Assembly: GCA_913778085.1 (NCBI GenBank)
Contig: CAJYXJ010000014.1
Location: forward strand, 62,001-126,000
Direction: 5' to 3'
DNA length: 64,000 nucleotides
Source: an uncultured Chryseobacterium sp.
GTDB lineage: Bacteria; Bacteroidota; Bacteroidia; Flavobacteriales; Weeksellaceae
Positions 8,897 through 18,156 of this stretch are shown piece after piece; position 1 is the first letter of the stretch; every line of letters begins with the position of its first letter. The notes under the pieces were generated by a model. That model made no database searches and had not been told where the DNA came from. It saw only the letters and a program-made list of their open reading frames with translations. Position numbers and translations under genes: made by a program.

Positions 8897-9661
8897 TTAA
8901 AATAAGGCTTTTTTCTTTGACAGTTTAAATGCAATATTCACTAGAATGAACAGCGCCGTTACAAAGGCCGAAATATAAACCGTGTGATTGGAAGATCGAT
9001 TGGCTACTGCAATGGCGATCAGAGCCCAGACGGCCACCAGGGCAAATGCGCTCATATTCTGTCTCCAGATCATATACAGATGAATCATTGCCGCTATAAT
9101 GAACACCAGTATTGTCCAGCCGGTCTCCGGAATGCCGAATCCCGACCACTGTATCTTTTTCAGATAGGCTGCTATGTCTGCAATTAAGGCCACAGAAATC
9201 CATCCCGAATAAATATAAAAAGGCAGTCTGAGGAAAACGCTTGTTTTGAAGTCGCGGGATTCGATGATATCGCGGTTATTTAATATAATTTTCAGCAGGG
9301 AAACCAGCAGCAAAACCATGACCGGAATTGTGATAAAAGTATATCCATGCAGCCAGGTAAAAATCCAGAGGCTGTTCGCTATACATGAAATAACAAACCA
9401 CCAGCCCGTATTTAAAACGACTTTTTCTTTGGTTTCCGTATTTTTCGTGAACGGGCCGTAATAGATGACAAATCCCAGAAGACCGAGATAGATCAGTCCC
9501 CAGATGGAAAAAGCATATCCCGCGGGGGTAAACAGGTTCTGGTATTTTGCAGAAATGCTCGCCATCGTTTCGTTGTTAATAGCTCCGGTGTTTGAAAGGT
9601 AATTGATGCCGATCGTTGCGATCAGGACGAGTATATTTAAAATCTGGAACCGCCTTACCAT
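8897..9661 (-). CDS. TspO/MBR-related tryptophan-rich membrane protein
   Basis: 254 residues, with seven to eight hydrophobic segments and many Trp residues (FSIWGLIYLGLLGF, NTGWWFVISCIANSLWIFTW, SGWISVALIADIAAYL, GWTILVFIIAAMIHLYMIW). These match the TspO/MBR-like layout, including the FTPAGYAFSIWGLIY motif, with extra C-terminal helices compared with the 5-helix TspO of about 160 residues. TspO relatives bind porphyrins or take part in light or redox responses; substrate here is unknown. It is transcribed alone, convergent with nothing and divergent from the SDR cassette at 9904. Confidence 0.75.
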   Translation of the reverse strand: MVRRFQILNILVLIATIGINYLSNTGAINNETMASISAKYQNLFTPAGYAFSIWGLIYLGLLGFVIYYGPFTKNTETKEKVVLNTGWWFVISCIANSLWIFTWLHGYTFITIPVMVLLLVSLLKIILNNRDIIESRDFKTSVFLRLPFYIYSGWISVALIADIAAYLKKIQWSGFGIPETGWTILVFIIAAMIHLYMIWRQNMSAFALVAVWALIAIAVANRSSNHTVYISAFVTALFILVNIAFKLSKKKALF

Positions 9662-9816
9662 AGTTTAATTTTTTTAGTCTTTATTCTACCGTTAAGTTAG
9701 TCAATTTTCTTTAAGCCGGAAAAGCCTTTCAAAGAAAACAGAGAGAATTAGCATTTTAGGCTTAATCACGAATAAATTAAAATACCAGTTTCTGAAAGCA
9801 CTATTTTTTCCGGCCC

Positions 9817-9878
9817 TTTAAACAAAGTACTTTCAGACGTTTAAACAAAATTCCTCTTTAGAATGACATCTACCTTTG
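9817..9878 (+). promoter_or_regulatory. Promoter with direct-repeat operator upstream of the SDR-SDR-AraC cassette
   Basis: Two copies of TTTAAACAAA (9817-9826 and 9840-9849) lie 23 bp apart on the same face of the helix, followed by TACCTTTG (9871-9878), a full match to the Bacteroidota -7 consensus TAnnTTTG. The start codon is at 9904. Direct repeats at this spacing next to the -33 region are typical of AraC-family activator sites; the AraC gene at 11814 is the obvious candidate. Confidence 0.55.
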
Positions 9879-9903
9879 TCAAAACAAAATCAAATTTTTA
9901 AAA

Positions 9904-10923
9904 ATGAGACAAAACAATTATCAGGGAGCATTACAGAAACCGCTAGGTTCCGGCTTCACAGCAGCATCAACTTCAACAGAAGTAATCAGCGGAATTGATC
10001 TTACCGGCAAAACCGCCATTTTAACAGGCGGCAGCACAGGGATTGGACTGGAAACGGCAAAGGTATTAGCTGCCGCCGGTGCAACAGTAATCGTTCTTGC
10101 AAGAAACCTGGAAAAGGCGAAAATAAACCTGGAAGGGATAAGAAATGTTGAAATTGAAGAAGTGGATATGATGATTCCCTCTTCTATTGACAAATTTGCT
10201 GAAGAATTTATTTCCTTGGGAAAACCTCTGCATTTATTGATCAACAATGCCGGCATTATGTGGGTTCCGCTGCAACGTGATGAGCGTGGAATTGAATCTC
10301 AACTGGCCACAAATTATTTAGGACAGTTTCATCTTACCGCAAAATTGTGGCCGGCATTGAAACTGGCAAACGGAGCACGGGTTGTCAATATTTCTTCTTT
10401 GGGACATCATCATTCCGGCTTCAATTTTGAAGATCCGAATTTTGAGAACAGGGATTATGAAACCCTTCAGGCTTATGGCCAGTCCAAAACGGCAAGCAAT
10501 CTTTTCGCTATGGAATTAGACAACCGTGCTAAAGATTTCAAGGTAAGAGCATACTCGGTACATCCCGGTTCGATCGGTGGTACAGAATTGGGCAGAAATG
10601 CAGATCCGGAACAGTTCAGGAAATTAGGCTTTTTAGATGAAGACGGAAACATTCGTCCGGAGGTACTTGCTGCATTGAAGACCATTCCCCAAGGTGCTGC
10701 CACGACGGTTTTTGCCGCAACCAGTCCATTATTGAAGACCATAGGCGGCGTGTATCTTGAAGACAACGACATTGCAGAGCTATTACCGACAGATCCGTCT
10801 ATTCAAACCCATGCAAGACTTCATCAGAGCGGTGTTCAGCAATATTCTTTGGATGAAAATTCGGCAAACCGCTTATGGAAGCTCAGCGAAGAAATGACAG
10901 GAGTGAAATTCAATATCAATTAA
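9904..10923 (+). CDS. SDR-family oxidoreductase, 339 aa
   Basis: Short-chain dehydrogenase/reductase of the longer retinol-dehydrogenase/WWOX-like type. A Rossmann nucleotide-binding motif TGGSTGIG lies near residues 40-47 after a 30-residue N-terminal extension, NNAG near 114-117, an ISSLGHH stretch with the catalytic Ser near 163, and YGQSK with the catalytic Tyr and Lys near 192-196. VHPGSIGGTELGRN closes the active site. It would use NAD(P)H to reduce or oxidise a carbonyl/alcohol; the substrate cannot be told. It is the first gene of a cassette with a second SDR 18 bases downstream and an AraC regulator after that, behind the direct-repeat promoter at 9817-9878. Confidence 0.88.
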   Translation: MRQNNYQGALQKPLGSGFTAASTSTEVISGIDLTGKTAILTGGSTGIGLETAKVLAAAGATVIVLARNLEKAKINLEGIRNVEIEEVDMMIPSSIDKFAEEFISLGKPLHLLINNAGIMWVPLQRDERGIESQLATNYLGQFHLTAKLWPALKLANGARVVNISSLGHHHSGFNFEDPNFENRDYETLQAYGQSKTASNLFAMELDNRAKDFKVRAYSVHPGSIGGTELGRNADPEQFRKLGFLDEDGNIRPEVLAALKTIPQGAATTVFAATSPLLKTIGGVYLEDNDIAELLPTDPSIQTHARLHQSGVQQYSLDENSANRLWKLSEEMTGVKFNIN

Positions 10924-10941
10924 TCAGTCAAAACTCTTAAA

Positions 10942-11670
10942 ATGAAAAGTTTAGATCATAAAGTTGCCGTTATTACAGGCGGCAACAGCGGAATAGGCTA
11001 CGCTGCCGCAAAAGCACTGAAAGAAAAATCTGCCCGCGTTATCATCACGGGCAGAAGGAAGGAGGCCATTGAAAAAGCTTCTGCCGGGCTGGGAGTAATG
11101 GGTTTGATAGCCGATCAATCCAAATTATCTGATATCGATCAAATGGTCGCTGATGTTGCCCGAGAGTTTGGCAAAGTGGATATTCTGCTGATCAATGCTG
11201 GGATCACAAAATTTGGTTCGATCGAAAAAATGAAAGAAGATATGTTCGATGAAATCATGAATGTCAATTTCAAAGGTGCTTATTTTACACTAAGCAAGTT
11301 TATTCCCATTCTTAACGAAGGTGCATCTGTGATATTGCTATCATCAACCTCAGCAACGATTTCTCCGGCAAATGCATCGGTTTATGCGGCCAGTAAAGCT
11401 GCTGTAAATGCGGTCGTCAAAATAGCCGCCCTTGAATTGGCTCCCCGGAATATCCGTGTGAATGCGGTAAGCCCAGGTCCCATCGCCACGGAAATTATGG
11501 ACAAAATCGGGTTGGATGACCAGCTGGAGGACCAATTAATCGGGAGTATCCCGCTGTCCAGATTAGGCAGTCCCGGTGAAGTAGCGGATCTGATGACTTT
11601 TTTATCCGGAAGCAGCTCTGCCTTCATCACCGGAGCTAACTTCCTGGTTGACGGCGGCCAGTCTGTTTAA
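10942..11670 (+). CDS. SDR-family oxidoreductase, 242 aa
   Basis: Classical SDR of normal family length. TGGNSGIG (about 12-19) binds the cofactor, INAG (near 87) follows the fourth strand, LLSSTSA carries the catalytic Ser, and YAASKAA (about 150-156) the catalytic Tyr and Lys. It ends with ITGANFLVDGGQSV, the usual C-terminus of FabG-like SDRs. The arginine after the first strand (ITGRRKEA) suggests NADPH preference. Substrate unknown. The 18-base spacing after the upstream SDR indicates one operon. Confidence 0.9.
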   Translation: MKSLDHKVAVITGGNSGIGYAAAKALKEKSARVIITGRRKEAIEKASAGLGVMGLIADQSKLSDIDQMVADVAREFGKVDILLINAGITKFGSIEKMKEDMFDEIMNVNFKGAYFTLSKFIPILNEGASVILLSSTSATISPANASVYAASKAAVNAVVKIAALELAPRNIRVNAVSPGPIATEIMDKIGLDDQLEDQLIGSIPLSRLGSPGEVADLMTFLSGSSSAFITGANFLVDGGQSV

Positions 11671-11813
11671 AAATAGTAAAGAGCTGAGGTTAAACCGATA
11701 TTAACTTTGGCTCTTCACTGTTAAATTACGGGCTTTTAAGCAAAGCAATCAGCGTTAATTTTTTATCTTTATATAATCATTCTCTTTACTCATCCAAACG
11801 AATTACGATCATT

Positions 11814-12626
11814 ATGGAATACAAAGCAAAATATATTACAGACGATATTAAATTGTCCTGTTATGAGGATAAATTCTTTAAATCGGATATAAGTTTCGAT
11901 TGTCATATGCTGATCTGGTTCATTTCCGGTGAAACAAAAATTGTACAGGCTGATGCAACGCACGTTTTTAAAAAAGGGGATATTTTTTTAATCCCCAGAC
12001 ATCAGCTGGCTACTATTATCAATTATCCTAAAGACGGACAGCCGCATAAGACCGTTGTTATGCATTTAACGTCGGATATATTAAAAAATTTCTATGCAGA
12101 CCTGGATGTAAAACCGGGTGTAAGGAATTCACCAAAAATACAACGTTTCCCTCATCATCCGCTTTTGGAAAGCTGTCTTTCCTCTCTGATTCCTTATTTT
12201 GAAATGCAGGAAATTCCTGAAAATATAGCATCGTTAAAAATCAGAGAAGCAATAAGCATTCTCCGTGCAATCGATCAAGAGATAGACAATGTCCTGGCTA
12301 ATTTTGAAGAACCCGGAAAAATTGATTTGGCAGCTTATATGGAAAAGAACTTTATGTTTAATCTGCCATTGGAAAAATTCGGATATCTTACAGGCAGAAG
12401 CCTTACCACTTTTAAAAGGGATTTCAGCAAAATATTCAATCTTACCCCACAGCGTTGGCTCACCAAGAAGCGCCTGGAACTGGCCCATTACCAATTTGTT
12501 GAAAAAAAGATGAAGCCGACTGAGGTTTGTTATGAGGTAGGATTCGAAAATCTTTCGCATTTTTCATACGCCTTCAAAAAAGAATATGGTTATTCACCCA
12601 CGGAATTATTGACAGCGAAGAATTAA
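11814..12626 (+). CDS. AraC-family transcriptional regulator
   Basis: 270 residues: an N-terminal cupin-like sensing half (HVFKKGDIFLIPRHQLATI) and a C-terminal pair of helix-turn-helix motifs (LEKFGYLTGRSLTTFKRDFSKIFNLTPQRWLTKKRLELA and PTEVCYEVGFENLSHFSYAFKKEYGYSPTELL). It lies 143 bases downstream of the SDR pair in the same direction, in a gap with no clear terminator, and is the likely regulator of the cassette through the direct repeats at 9817-9849. Effector unknown. Confidence 0.88.
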   Translation: MEYKAKYITDDIKLSCYEDKFFKSDISFDCHMLIWFISGETKIVQADATHVFKKGDIFLIPRHQLATIINYPKDGQPHKTVVMHLTSDILKNFYADLDVKPGVRNSPKIQRFPHHPLLESCLSSLIPYFEMQEIPENIASLKIREAISILRAIDQEIDNVLANFEEPGKIDLAAYMEKNFMFNLPLEKFGYLTGRSLTTFKRDFSKIFNLTPQRWLTKKRLELAHYQFVEKKMKPTEVCYEVGFENLSHFSYAFKKEYGYSPTELLTAKN

Positions 12627-12891
12627 CAATTCTATAATTAAAAAAGATTTATTAATCTATTACGGTCTCTTTCAGTGGCGTTGTGAATTTAATTATAATC
12701 AAACCAATAGCTTGTTATCCATTAATGCCATTTGACATCAGATTTATTCAGAATATTGTTATGTTTGGTTTAAGAATCTTAAAATAGACCCGGTGAATGC
12801 CGTTCCCGTTTTCGATATTTAAATATAACAAACACTTTTATGCAAGATTCATTCATCGCCATTTAAATCTGATATGCTAACAAAACGAGTA

Positions 12892-13254
12892 TCATTTTGG
12901 ACGATTATACTGAGCTTCATAGCGGACCGTATCTTTTGTATTAAAGGTTATTTTGCGGTTACCCCTGTTTTCGAGTTCAATTTCACCATTTACAACAAAC
13001 TTTATTTCGGTAAAAAGATAACCCGTGTTCATTTTTACGGTCGTTTTATAAATATTATCTTTATGATCAAGTTTTAGCGGATAATCGGTATTCCAGTTTA
13101 ATGGCTTATCACTACCGCGTACCCCTACTGACCTTATATTTTTGATATTATCTACCTTTAATTCCAGTATCATTATCCTGTCGTAAGATTTCTGGACACA
13201 GCTTATATTAACAAGGAACAGTATACAAACTAAACAGTTAAACTTTGCTTTCAT
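12892..13254 (-). CDS. Small predicted lipoprotein, 120 aa
   Basis: Lipoprotein signal peptide with a lipobox-like LVNISC (Cys at residue 19), then about 100 residues of predicted beta structure (LKVDNIKNIRSVGVRG, PLKLDHKDNIYKTTVKMNTG, FTEIKFVVNGEIELENRG). The 'KFVVNGE-ELENRGNRKI' pattern recalls immunoglobulin-like carbohydrate-binding or glycogen-branching N-terminal domains, but I cannot assign a family. It begins 3 bases after the DoxX stop, so the two are co-transcribed. Confidence 0.65.
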   Translation of the reverse strand: MKAKFNCLVCILFLVNISCVQKSYDRIMILELKVDNIKNIRSVGVRGSDKPLNWNTDYPLKLDHKDNIYKTTVKMNTGYLFTEIKFVVNGEIELENRGNRKITFNTKDTVRYEAQYNRPK

Positions 13255-13257
13255 ATA

Positions 13258-13749
13258 TTATGATTTATGAGTGATTAAAAAGTCAATTCCGATGCGTCCT
13301 GAGCCTAAAATCATGGTAAAGACCGATACAAACAAAAAAGCCAGAGCCGGCAGCATATTCCATAATCCCTCCTGCCCGTGCTGACAAAATGCGGCTACTC
13401 CCATCGTACAGAAAATAAGGAAAGACATAATACGTGTCTGAAAACCCAATATGAGCATCAGCCCCCCGATACCCTCGCTAAATGCGCCCATCCATGCTAA
13501 AAAATTCGGAAACAATGAAAAGATGCCACCATAATTGGATATATCATTCGGGAACCAATAGGCTACTTCAAAAAGCCGCAGATTATTTTCCTGAGGCGAC
13601 CAAGGCAAACCAAATTTAGCAGCACCGAAATTAAATGCCAACAGATATCCGCAGATGATGCGCGGTAATGCCAGTAAAAAATCCTGCCATCCGTAAGGCA
13701 TGATAACAGGTTTGGTTAATTTAAAGAAATAAAAGACTGATTTTTTCAT
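13258..13749 (-). CDS. DoxX-family membrane protein
   Basis: 163 residues with four hydrophobic helices (ALPRIICGYLLAFNFGAAKFGLP, NFLAWMGAFSEGIGGLMLILGF, RIMSFLIFCTMGVAAFC, NMLPALAFLFVSVFTMILGSG). The arrangement and the GaaKFGLP and SEGIGGLMLILGFQTR stretches fit the DoxX/SURF4 family, linked in other bacteria to membrane redox and thiol homeostasis. Exact role unknown. It sits between an AraC-type regulator upstream and a small lipoprotein downstream on the same strand. Confidence 0.8.
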   Translation of the reverse strand: MKKSVFYFFKLTKPVIMPYGWQDFLLALPRIICGYLLAFNFGAAKFGLPWSPQENNLRLFEVAYWFPNDISNYGGIFSLFPNFLAWMGAFSEGIGGLMLILGFQTRIMSFLIFCTMGVAAFCQHGQEGLWNMLPALAFLFVSVFTMILGSGRIGIDFLITHKS

Positions 13750-13822
13750 AATATAAATTGATTTTATAAGTGCAAAAATGCTTTTTAGACACTCATAAAT
13801 CGCTTCATATTATGATTTGAGA

Positions 13823-15028
13823 CTAATTTCGGTTGATTTCTGTCATATATTCACGGGGTGTTTTACCAACATGTTTTTTAAAAGCACGGTTGAAGGTTGC
13901 CTTTGAATTAAATCCGCATTCCAATGCAATACCTAAGATGGTCATGTGCTGCTGCATATCTTTATCTAAACAATCACACACCGCATCTACGCGGTATTTA
14001 TTTATAAAGTCATTAAAGTTTAATCCGAATCCCTGATTTATTACTTTAGAAATTAAACTGGTATTGGCCTGTAACTTTTCTGAGAAATTCACCAGCGTTA
14101 ATTCGGGATTACGAAATATTGATTCGTCGGTCAGTATACTGATGATTTTTTGTTTCCAGAAGTCAAGTTCAGGGAGTAAAGTGGTTTCGGTGTATTCCTG
14201 AACTTCAACAATAGATGTATAATCGGGTGTCAATTCGTCAACAGGATGTAGGAAATCGCCATCTCCTGAAGATTTGAGCTTTAAATTCTGAGTAACAGTG
14301 TTGGTATAGGCAGTTATTGCCACATAACACATGATCACCGAATACAACAGAAAATACCACCACGAACCTTCATATGTACTAATTGCCGAATATTTGTATG
14401 CGATCAGCCTAAATAATACGGGAAGCAGCATTAAAATTAAAAAGGAAAAAAGGTATATTTTGATCCACTTAAATAATATAACCTCTGCATAACTTGTTTC
14501 CTGAAAAATTTTATTTCTATAACGGTTATAGATCCGAAGACTTTGTATCAGATAAAAAGCCATTGAAAGAAAGCCACCATATTGGTACCAGTCATCAAAA
14601 TCTTTGTCGCTGCCGTCTGCATAAAAGTAATATCCGTTGTAAATAAAATGGTCATAGAACCAAATACCAACACTTGACAGGATGTATATAAACGGTATCA
14701 GGAAGTGTCGAAAATCTTTACGCAATAATCTAAACTCAGAATATAACAAGCTTTGTGTATAAAAATAGATCAGAGGCCCAAGTAAAAAAAGTTGTTGAAA
14801 AGGAATGTAAAATAAGATATCCCGGTAATATTCTGAATCATACCAGCCGGCAAAGCCAAGCATCCAGGGTGCAATATAAAGCGAACAACAAAAAATGAAT
14901 GCTGAAAGCCAATAGTTTGATTTATCCTTTTGATTTACGCCCTTTTTTGCAAGCAGGAACGAGTACAGAATTCCTTGTGAAAACGTAATCAGTAATAAAG
15001 AACTGTAAAAATTAAATTCAAAAAGCAT
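13823..15028 (-). CDS. Membrane-bound AraC-family regulator (seven-helix N-terminus)
   Basis: 401 residues. The first ~240 residues hold about seven membrane helices (LLLITFSQGILYSFLLA, YWLSAFIFCCSLYIAPWMLG, IPFQQLFLLGPLIYFYTQ and others). The C-terminus is an AraC-type DNA-binding domain (FSEKLQANTSLISKVINQGFGLNFNDFINKYRV ... LGIALECGFNSKATFNRAFKKHVGKTPREYM). Such proteins are common in Bacteroidota and are thought to sense a membrane or periplasmic cue directly. It lies 73 bases upstream of the doxX-lipoprotein pair, its likely target. Confidence 0.85.
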   Translation of the reverse strand: MLFEFNFYSSLLLITFSQGILYSFLLAKKGVNQKDKSNYWLSAFIFCCSLYIAPWMLGFAGWYDSEYYRDILFYIPFQQLFLLGPLIYFYTQSLLYSEFRLLRKDFRHFLIPFIYILSSVGIWFYDHFIYNGYYFYADGSDKDFDDWYQYGGFLSMAFYLIQSLRIYNRYRNKIFQETSYAEVILFKWIKIYLFSFLILMLLPVLFRLIAYKYSAISTYEGSWWYFLLYSVIMCYVAITAYTNTVTQNLKLKSSGDGDFLHPVDELTPDYTSIVEVQEYTETTLLPELDFWKQKIISILTDESIFRNPELTLVNFSEKLQANTSLISKVINQGFGLNFNDFINKYRVDAVCDCLDKDMQQHMTILGIALECGFNSKATFNRAFKKHVGKTPREYMTEINRN

Positions 15029-15475
15029 TACGACGAAAAATCATTGTTCATCATATGATCTGGCCTTCCGCAAATTATCATAAAATATTTTTCAACAATT
15101 TACACATTTTTAACCACCTGAAGAAAAATGAAACCATTTACTAATATTTGAAGTTTTCAGAATATTAAGATTATAAAATTGTTGAAGTGAGTTATTAATT
15201 GGAACATCCTATGAATGGATCAACGGAAGTGTAAGATGGCAAAAAATATGTTGCCATCAAGCAGCGAGAAGCTTTCAGCATTGTCTAGATTTTCTACAAG
15301 GTACCGTTGTAATTTGCCAAGACTTTACTCAAACGCTGATACAGCGGGAAAACGTGCAATAACGTGTTTGATATATCCTGAAAAACCGGCTTTTGACGGA
15401 ATAGCTTTTCGAACACCCCGATTAAATTCTATAGCCGAGTTTATCTGCCTGACAAACAGGATTTTAAACAAAAAA

Positions 15476-15516
15476 AAGACCGACATGAAACTTCTAAAGT
15501 CTCTAATGTCAGTCTT
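15476..15516 (-). terminator. Hairpin terminator downstream of tRNA-like sequence
   Basis: Arms AAGACCGACAT (15476-15486) and ATGTCAGTCTT (15506-15516) pair over 11 positions with one mismatch. On the minus strand the stem is followed by a run of seven T. No gene ends just upstream on that strand except the tRNA-3'-like sequence at 15517-15546, so it looks like a leftover tRNA terminator. Confidence 0.6.
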
Positions 15517-15546
15517 GTGACCCCGGAGGTGCAATTTTCGAACACT
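15517..15546 (-). other. tRNA 3'-end-like sequence, possible element attachment site
   Basis: On the minus strand this reads AGTGTTCGAAAATTGCAC then CTCCGGGGTCAC. GTTCGAA matches a tRNA T-loop and CTCCGGGGTCA an acceptor-stem 3' strand, but the D-arm, anticodon arm and 5' acceptor strand are not present upstream. Integrative elements often leave a partial tRNA 3' end at one boundary. The terminator at 15476 lies on the chromosome side, so the element would be to the right. This is inference from a short match. Confidence 0.35.
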
Positions 15547-16039
15547 TTTGTAGAAGATCTAAATAGACTTGCAGAACTTTCAACAGTCAATTATTATTAA
15601 AATAGAATCTTTGATATATATTATTTTTTAAAAAATCATGTATATAAAATCCAAAAAAGGCTGAAGATATTTTCATGAAATCCTGCAATCTATTTAATAG
15701 TTATTTCAATATCAATTATTTGTTAATTTTATTATTTAAAGCTAAAAACTATTATTAACCGTGTCTAAAATTGCAATCTGTATTGTGCTAAATAATGTCA
15801 AAAAATTTTACACCTCTCCAAGGTGGTGCAAAAGGTGCCATAAAATTCTACGATCGGGCGAAAAGTCAAGGCTATGAAATCAAACTTTTTTTTAGATAAA
15901 GATAAGTTTATTGTTAAAGCAAATGATATATTTGATTTACACAGGACTGTCTAAGTTCCATGCGATATAGTCAAATGTTAATTTATTTTTCCGGGCATGG
16001 GCTGTTTGAGAGGTCCTAAGCAGGAATTATGAAGAATCT

Positions 16040-17083
16040 TTATCTGACCTGTTTCTTAAGTTCTTCCTTGGTCGGAAGAATTGCTTTATACTCTTTTGCA
16101 AAAATGGTATTGTTGTTTTCCGGAAGAGTGAATTCAATAACTGTTTTGTTTTCTTCTTTACAAAGAATGATTCCAATTGTTGGATTTTCTTCTGCCAGCT
16201 TCACTTTTCTATCATAATAATTGACATACATCTGCATTTGCCCGATATCCTGATGGGATAATTTTCCTATTTTTAAGTCAAGCAGAACAAAACACCTTAA
16301 AAGACGATTATAAAATACCAGATCCACAAAGAAACTGTCGCCTTCAAAGGTAAATCTGCGCTGACGCCCTTCAAAGAGAAAACCTTTTCCTAATTCAAGC
16401 ATAAAATGCTCTAATTTATTGATAATCTCAGTTTCCAGATCACTTTCAGAGTAGTGATTATCCTCTTTTAAATCTAAGAATTCCAAAACATAGTGACTTT
16501 TTAAAACATCAGTAGACTTTTCTATGATCTGCCCTTTCTGAGCTAACTCTTTTACTCCCTTTACATCCCTGGTCAATGCCAGCCGTTCATATATTGCTGA
16601 ATTAAATTGCCTTATAAGTTCTCTGACACTCCAATTATTCTGGCTTGCCTCGATTTCATAAAAATTTCTTTCGTCCGGATTTTCGATCTTCATTAATTGA
16701 ATATAATGAGACCATGATAATGAAAAAAAAGAATTACGAGACGTTGATTCATAATTTGAACCTTTAGCAGAATTACGAAACACTGTTTCGTATTTTTCAG
16801 CAATTCTATTTTGATACATTAAATAAAACTTTCTCATCCATTGTAAACTATCTACTGAGTATCCCCTGCCGAATTCTCTCGTCAATTGGTGACTAAGATT
16901 TTTCAATGTCTCTTTAGCATATTCCGCCCTGTCTCTTCCATCCTGCTCATTCTCCACGATTACCTTACCTATTTGAAAATAAGTCAGTAACATGGTGGTA
17001 TTGATATTTCGGACAATACTTTTTTTCGAATTTTCGATTAATTGCTTTATTGAACAAAATAGATTCGATGGCAATTGACTCAT
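16040..17083 (-). CDS. YhcG/DUF1016-type PDDEXK nuclease family protein
   Basis: 347 residues, matching the YhcG (DUF1016) family in both halves. The N-terminal helical domain has TMLLTYFQIGKVIVENEQDG...RAEYAKETLKNLS and SLQWMRKFYLMYQ. The C-terminal PDDEXK-like nuclease fold has GKGFLFEGRQRRFTFEGDSFFVDLVFYNRLLRCFVLLDLKIGKL, where D of FVDLVF and D-x-K of LDLKIG are candidate catalytic residues. Members are common in mobile elements and near restriction loci; nuclease activity is presumed. It sits alone, about 500 bases from the putative attachment site. Confidence 0.88.
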   Translation of the reverse strand: MSQLPSNLFCSIKQLIENSKKSIVRNINTTMLLTYFQIGKVIVENEQDGRDRAEYAKETLKNLSHQLTREFGRGYSVDSLQWMRKFYLMYQNRIAEKYETVFRNSAKGSNYESTSRNSFFSLSWSHYIQLMKIENPDERNFYEIEASQNNWSVRELIRQFNSAIYERLALTRDVKGVKELAQKGQIIEKSTDVLKSHYVLEFLDLKEDNHYSESDLETEIINKLEHFMLELGKGFLFEGRQRRFTFEGDSFFVDLVFYNRLLRCFVLLDLKIGKLSHQDIGQMQMYVNYYDRKVKLAEENPTIGIILCKEENKTVIEFTLPENNNTIFAKEYKAILPTKEELKKQVR

Positions 17084-17598
17084 ATGTACAAATTTTAAAA
17101 TTATGTCTGAACTCTACAGTAATTCATTTTGTGCGATTTAAGATTAATCAACAGCATTAAAAGAAAGTTACCGGATTTGACTGTTGTTGGCGGTACATGG
17201 CATATCCAGCATTATTTCAAACGAACCATACATCGAAATATTTATAATGATGAAATGCACATTAAATAAGGCTAAGGTGTTACAAATCAAATAATCTTTT
17301 TCATAATAAACCGGTAAAAAGGCAGCTAAGGTATTGTTGCCAGCCATACGCTTATCCTACAAAAAGACTACGGCATAAACGGTTTCCTCCCTGAAGGTAC
17401 CCTCCAATTATTCCGTTTCCTTTTGGTCAATTTCTCTTTGTCAACACTTCATATCTGCTTTCTTTTTTCCGGTTTTTGTTTTGAAAAACAGTAAGCAAAG
17501 CCTAGAAAAGCTTTAAAAAGTACAAAGAAGAGATTGAAAACAAATCAAAATATAATATGTACGGGAAATTTAAGTCTCTGCCGTACAAGAGCGATCCC
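17084..17598. other. Intergenic stretch between the divergent yhcG-like and radC-like genes
   Basis: About 0.5 kb with no supported gene on either strand. It must hold the promoters of both flanking genes. No full TAnnTTTG box was found; CTCTTTG near 17437 is a near match for the rightward gene. No repeat or long hairpin stands out. Confidence 0.5.
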
Positions 17599-18042
17599 AT
17601 GAATTTTAATATTGTTAATGAAATAAAATTAAGTTATTCACGAAAAGGCAACTCTGAGCGATTAATAAGCGATTCGCATGATGCCGTTGATGTATTCCGC
17701 CAATACTTCGATGTCGAGGAAATAGATTACAGAGAATCATGTTTCGCATTGTATTTAAATCAGGCTAACAAAGTCTTAGGTATAAAGAAAATATCTGAAT
17801 CAGGTATTTCTTCAACAATAGTCGATATTAGGATTATTATGCAGGCAGCATTGTTGTGTAATGCATCTGCCGTAATCTTAGCACATAATCACCCATCTGG
17901 AAATCTAAATCCTTCAACACAGGACTTGAAAATTACGGAGGATTTAAAATGTGCGTCAGAATTTTTAAACATTAAATTACTGGATCATTGTATTTTAACC
18001 TCTACGGATTATTTGTCCTTTGCTGATAACGGCTATCTGTAA
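17599..18042 (+). CDS. RadC-like JAB/MPN-domain protein
   Basis: 147 residues from the ATG at 17599. An in-frame ATG at 17557 would add 14 residues not typical of the family. The JAB metal-binding signature is complete: E in the first strand region, then AHNHPSGNLNPSTQD (H-x-H-P-x7-S-x2-D). This short RadC form without the N-terminal helix-hairpin-helix is a frequent passenger of Bacteroidota conjugative elements. Its cellular role is unclear; the old DNA-repair name is not well supported. A terminator follows at 18063-18093. Confidence 0.88.
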   Translation: MNFNIVNEIKLSYSRKGNSERLISDSHDAVDVFRQYFDVEEIDYRESCFALYLNQANKVLGIKKISESGISSTIVDIRIIMQAALLCNASAVILAHNHPSGNLNPSTQDLKITEDLKCASEFLNIKLLDHCILTSTDYLSFADNGYL

Positions 18043-18062
18043 ATTGATATTAGTGCTACTAA

Positions 18063-18093
18063 AATAAGCGGCAATCATGAATTGTCGCTTATT
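18063..18093 (+). terminator. Terminator after the radC-like gene
   Basis: Arms AATAAGCGGCAAT (18063-18075) and ATTGTCGCTTATT (18081-18093) pair at 12 of 13 positions around a 5-base loop. The hairpin starts 20 bases after the stop codon; the downstream tract AAAATTT is only moderately T-rich, so it may work in both directions. Confidence 0.6.
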
Positions 18094-18156
18094 AAAATTT
18101 GGCGAAAAAATAATTTCTCCCGTTGGTTGAAACTATTTTTTCGCAGATCGTAGGAA

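Larger units (their letters stand above)
15029..16039. other. Gene-poor 1-kb stretch at the chromosome/element boundary
   Basis: No convincing gene. Reading frames of about 100 and 70 codons on opposite strands (15215-15520 and 15325-15534) look like neither each other's homologue nor any family I know, and they run through a hairpin; I treat them as chance. Two sites are listed separately: a terminator at 15476-15516 and a tRNA-end-like sequence at 15517-15546. From 15545 to 16039 the sequence is AT-rich with no further structure beyond a short CACC/GGTG inverted pair near 15812. Confidence 0.5.

Noticed and set aside
12874-13077. Plus-strand 67-codon frame
   Set aside because: Antisense to the small lipoprotein gene, whose signal peptide makes it the better call.
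15215-15534. Pair of opposite-strand frames of 101 and 69 codons
   Set aside because: They run over a terminator hairpin, have no family and no ribosome binding site.
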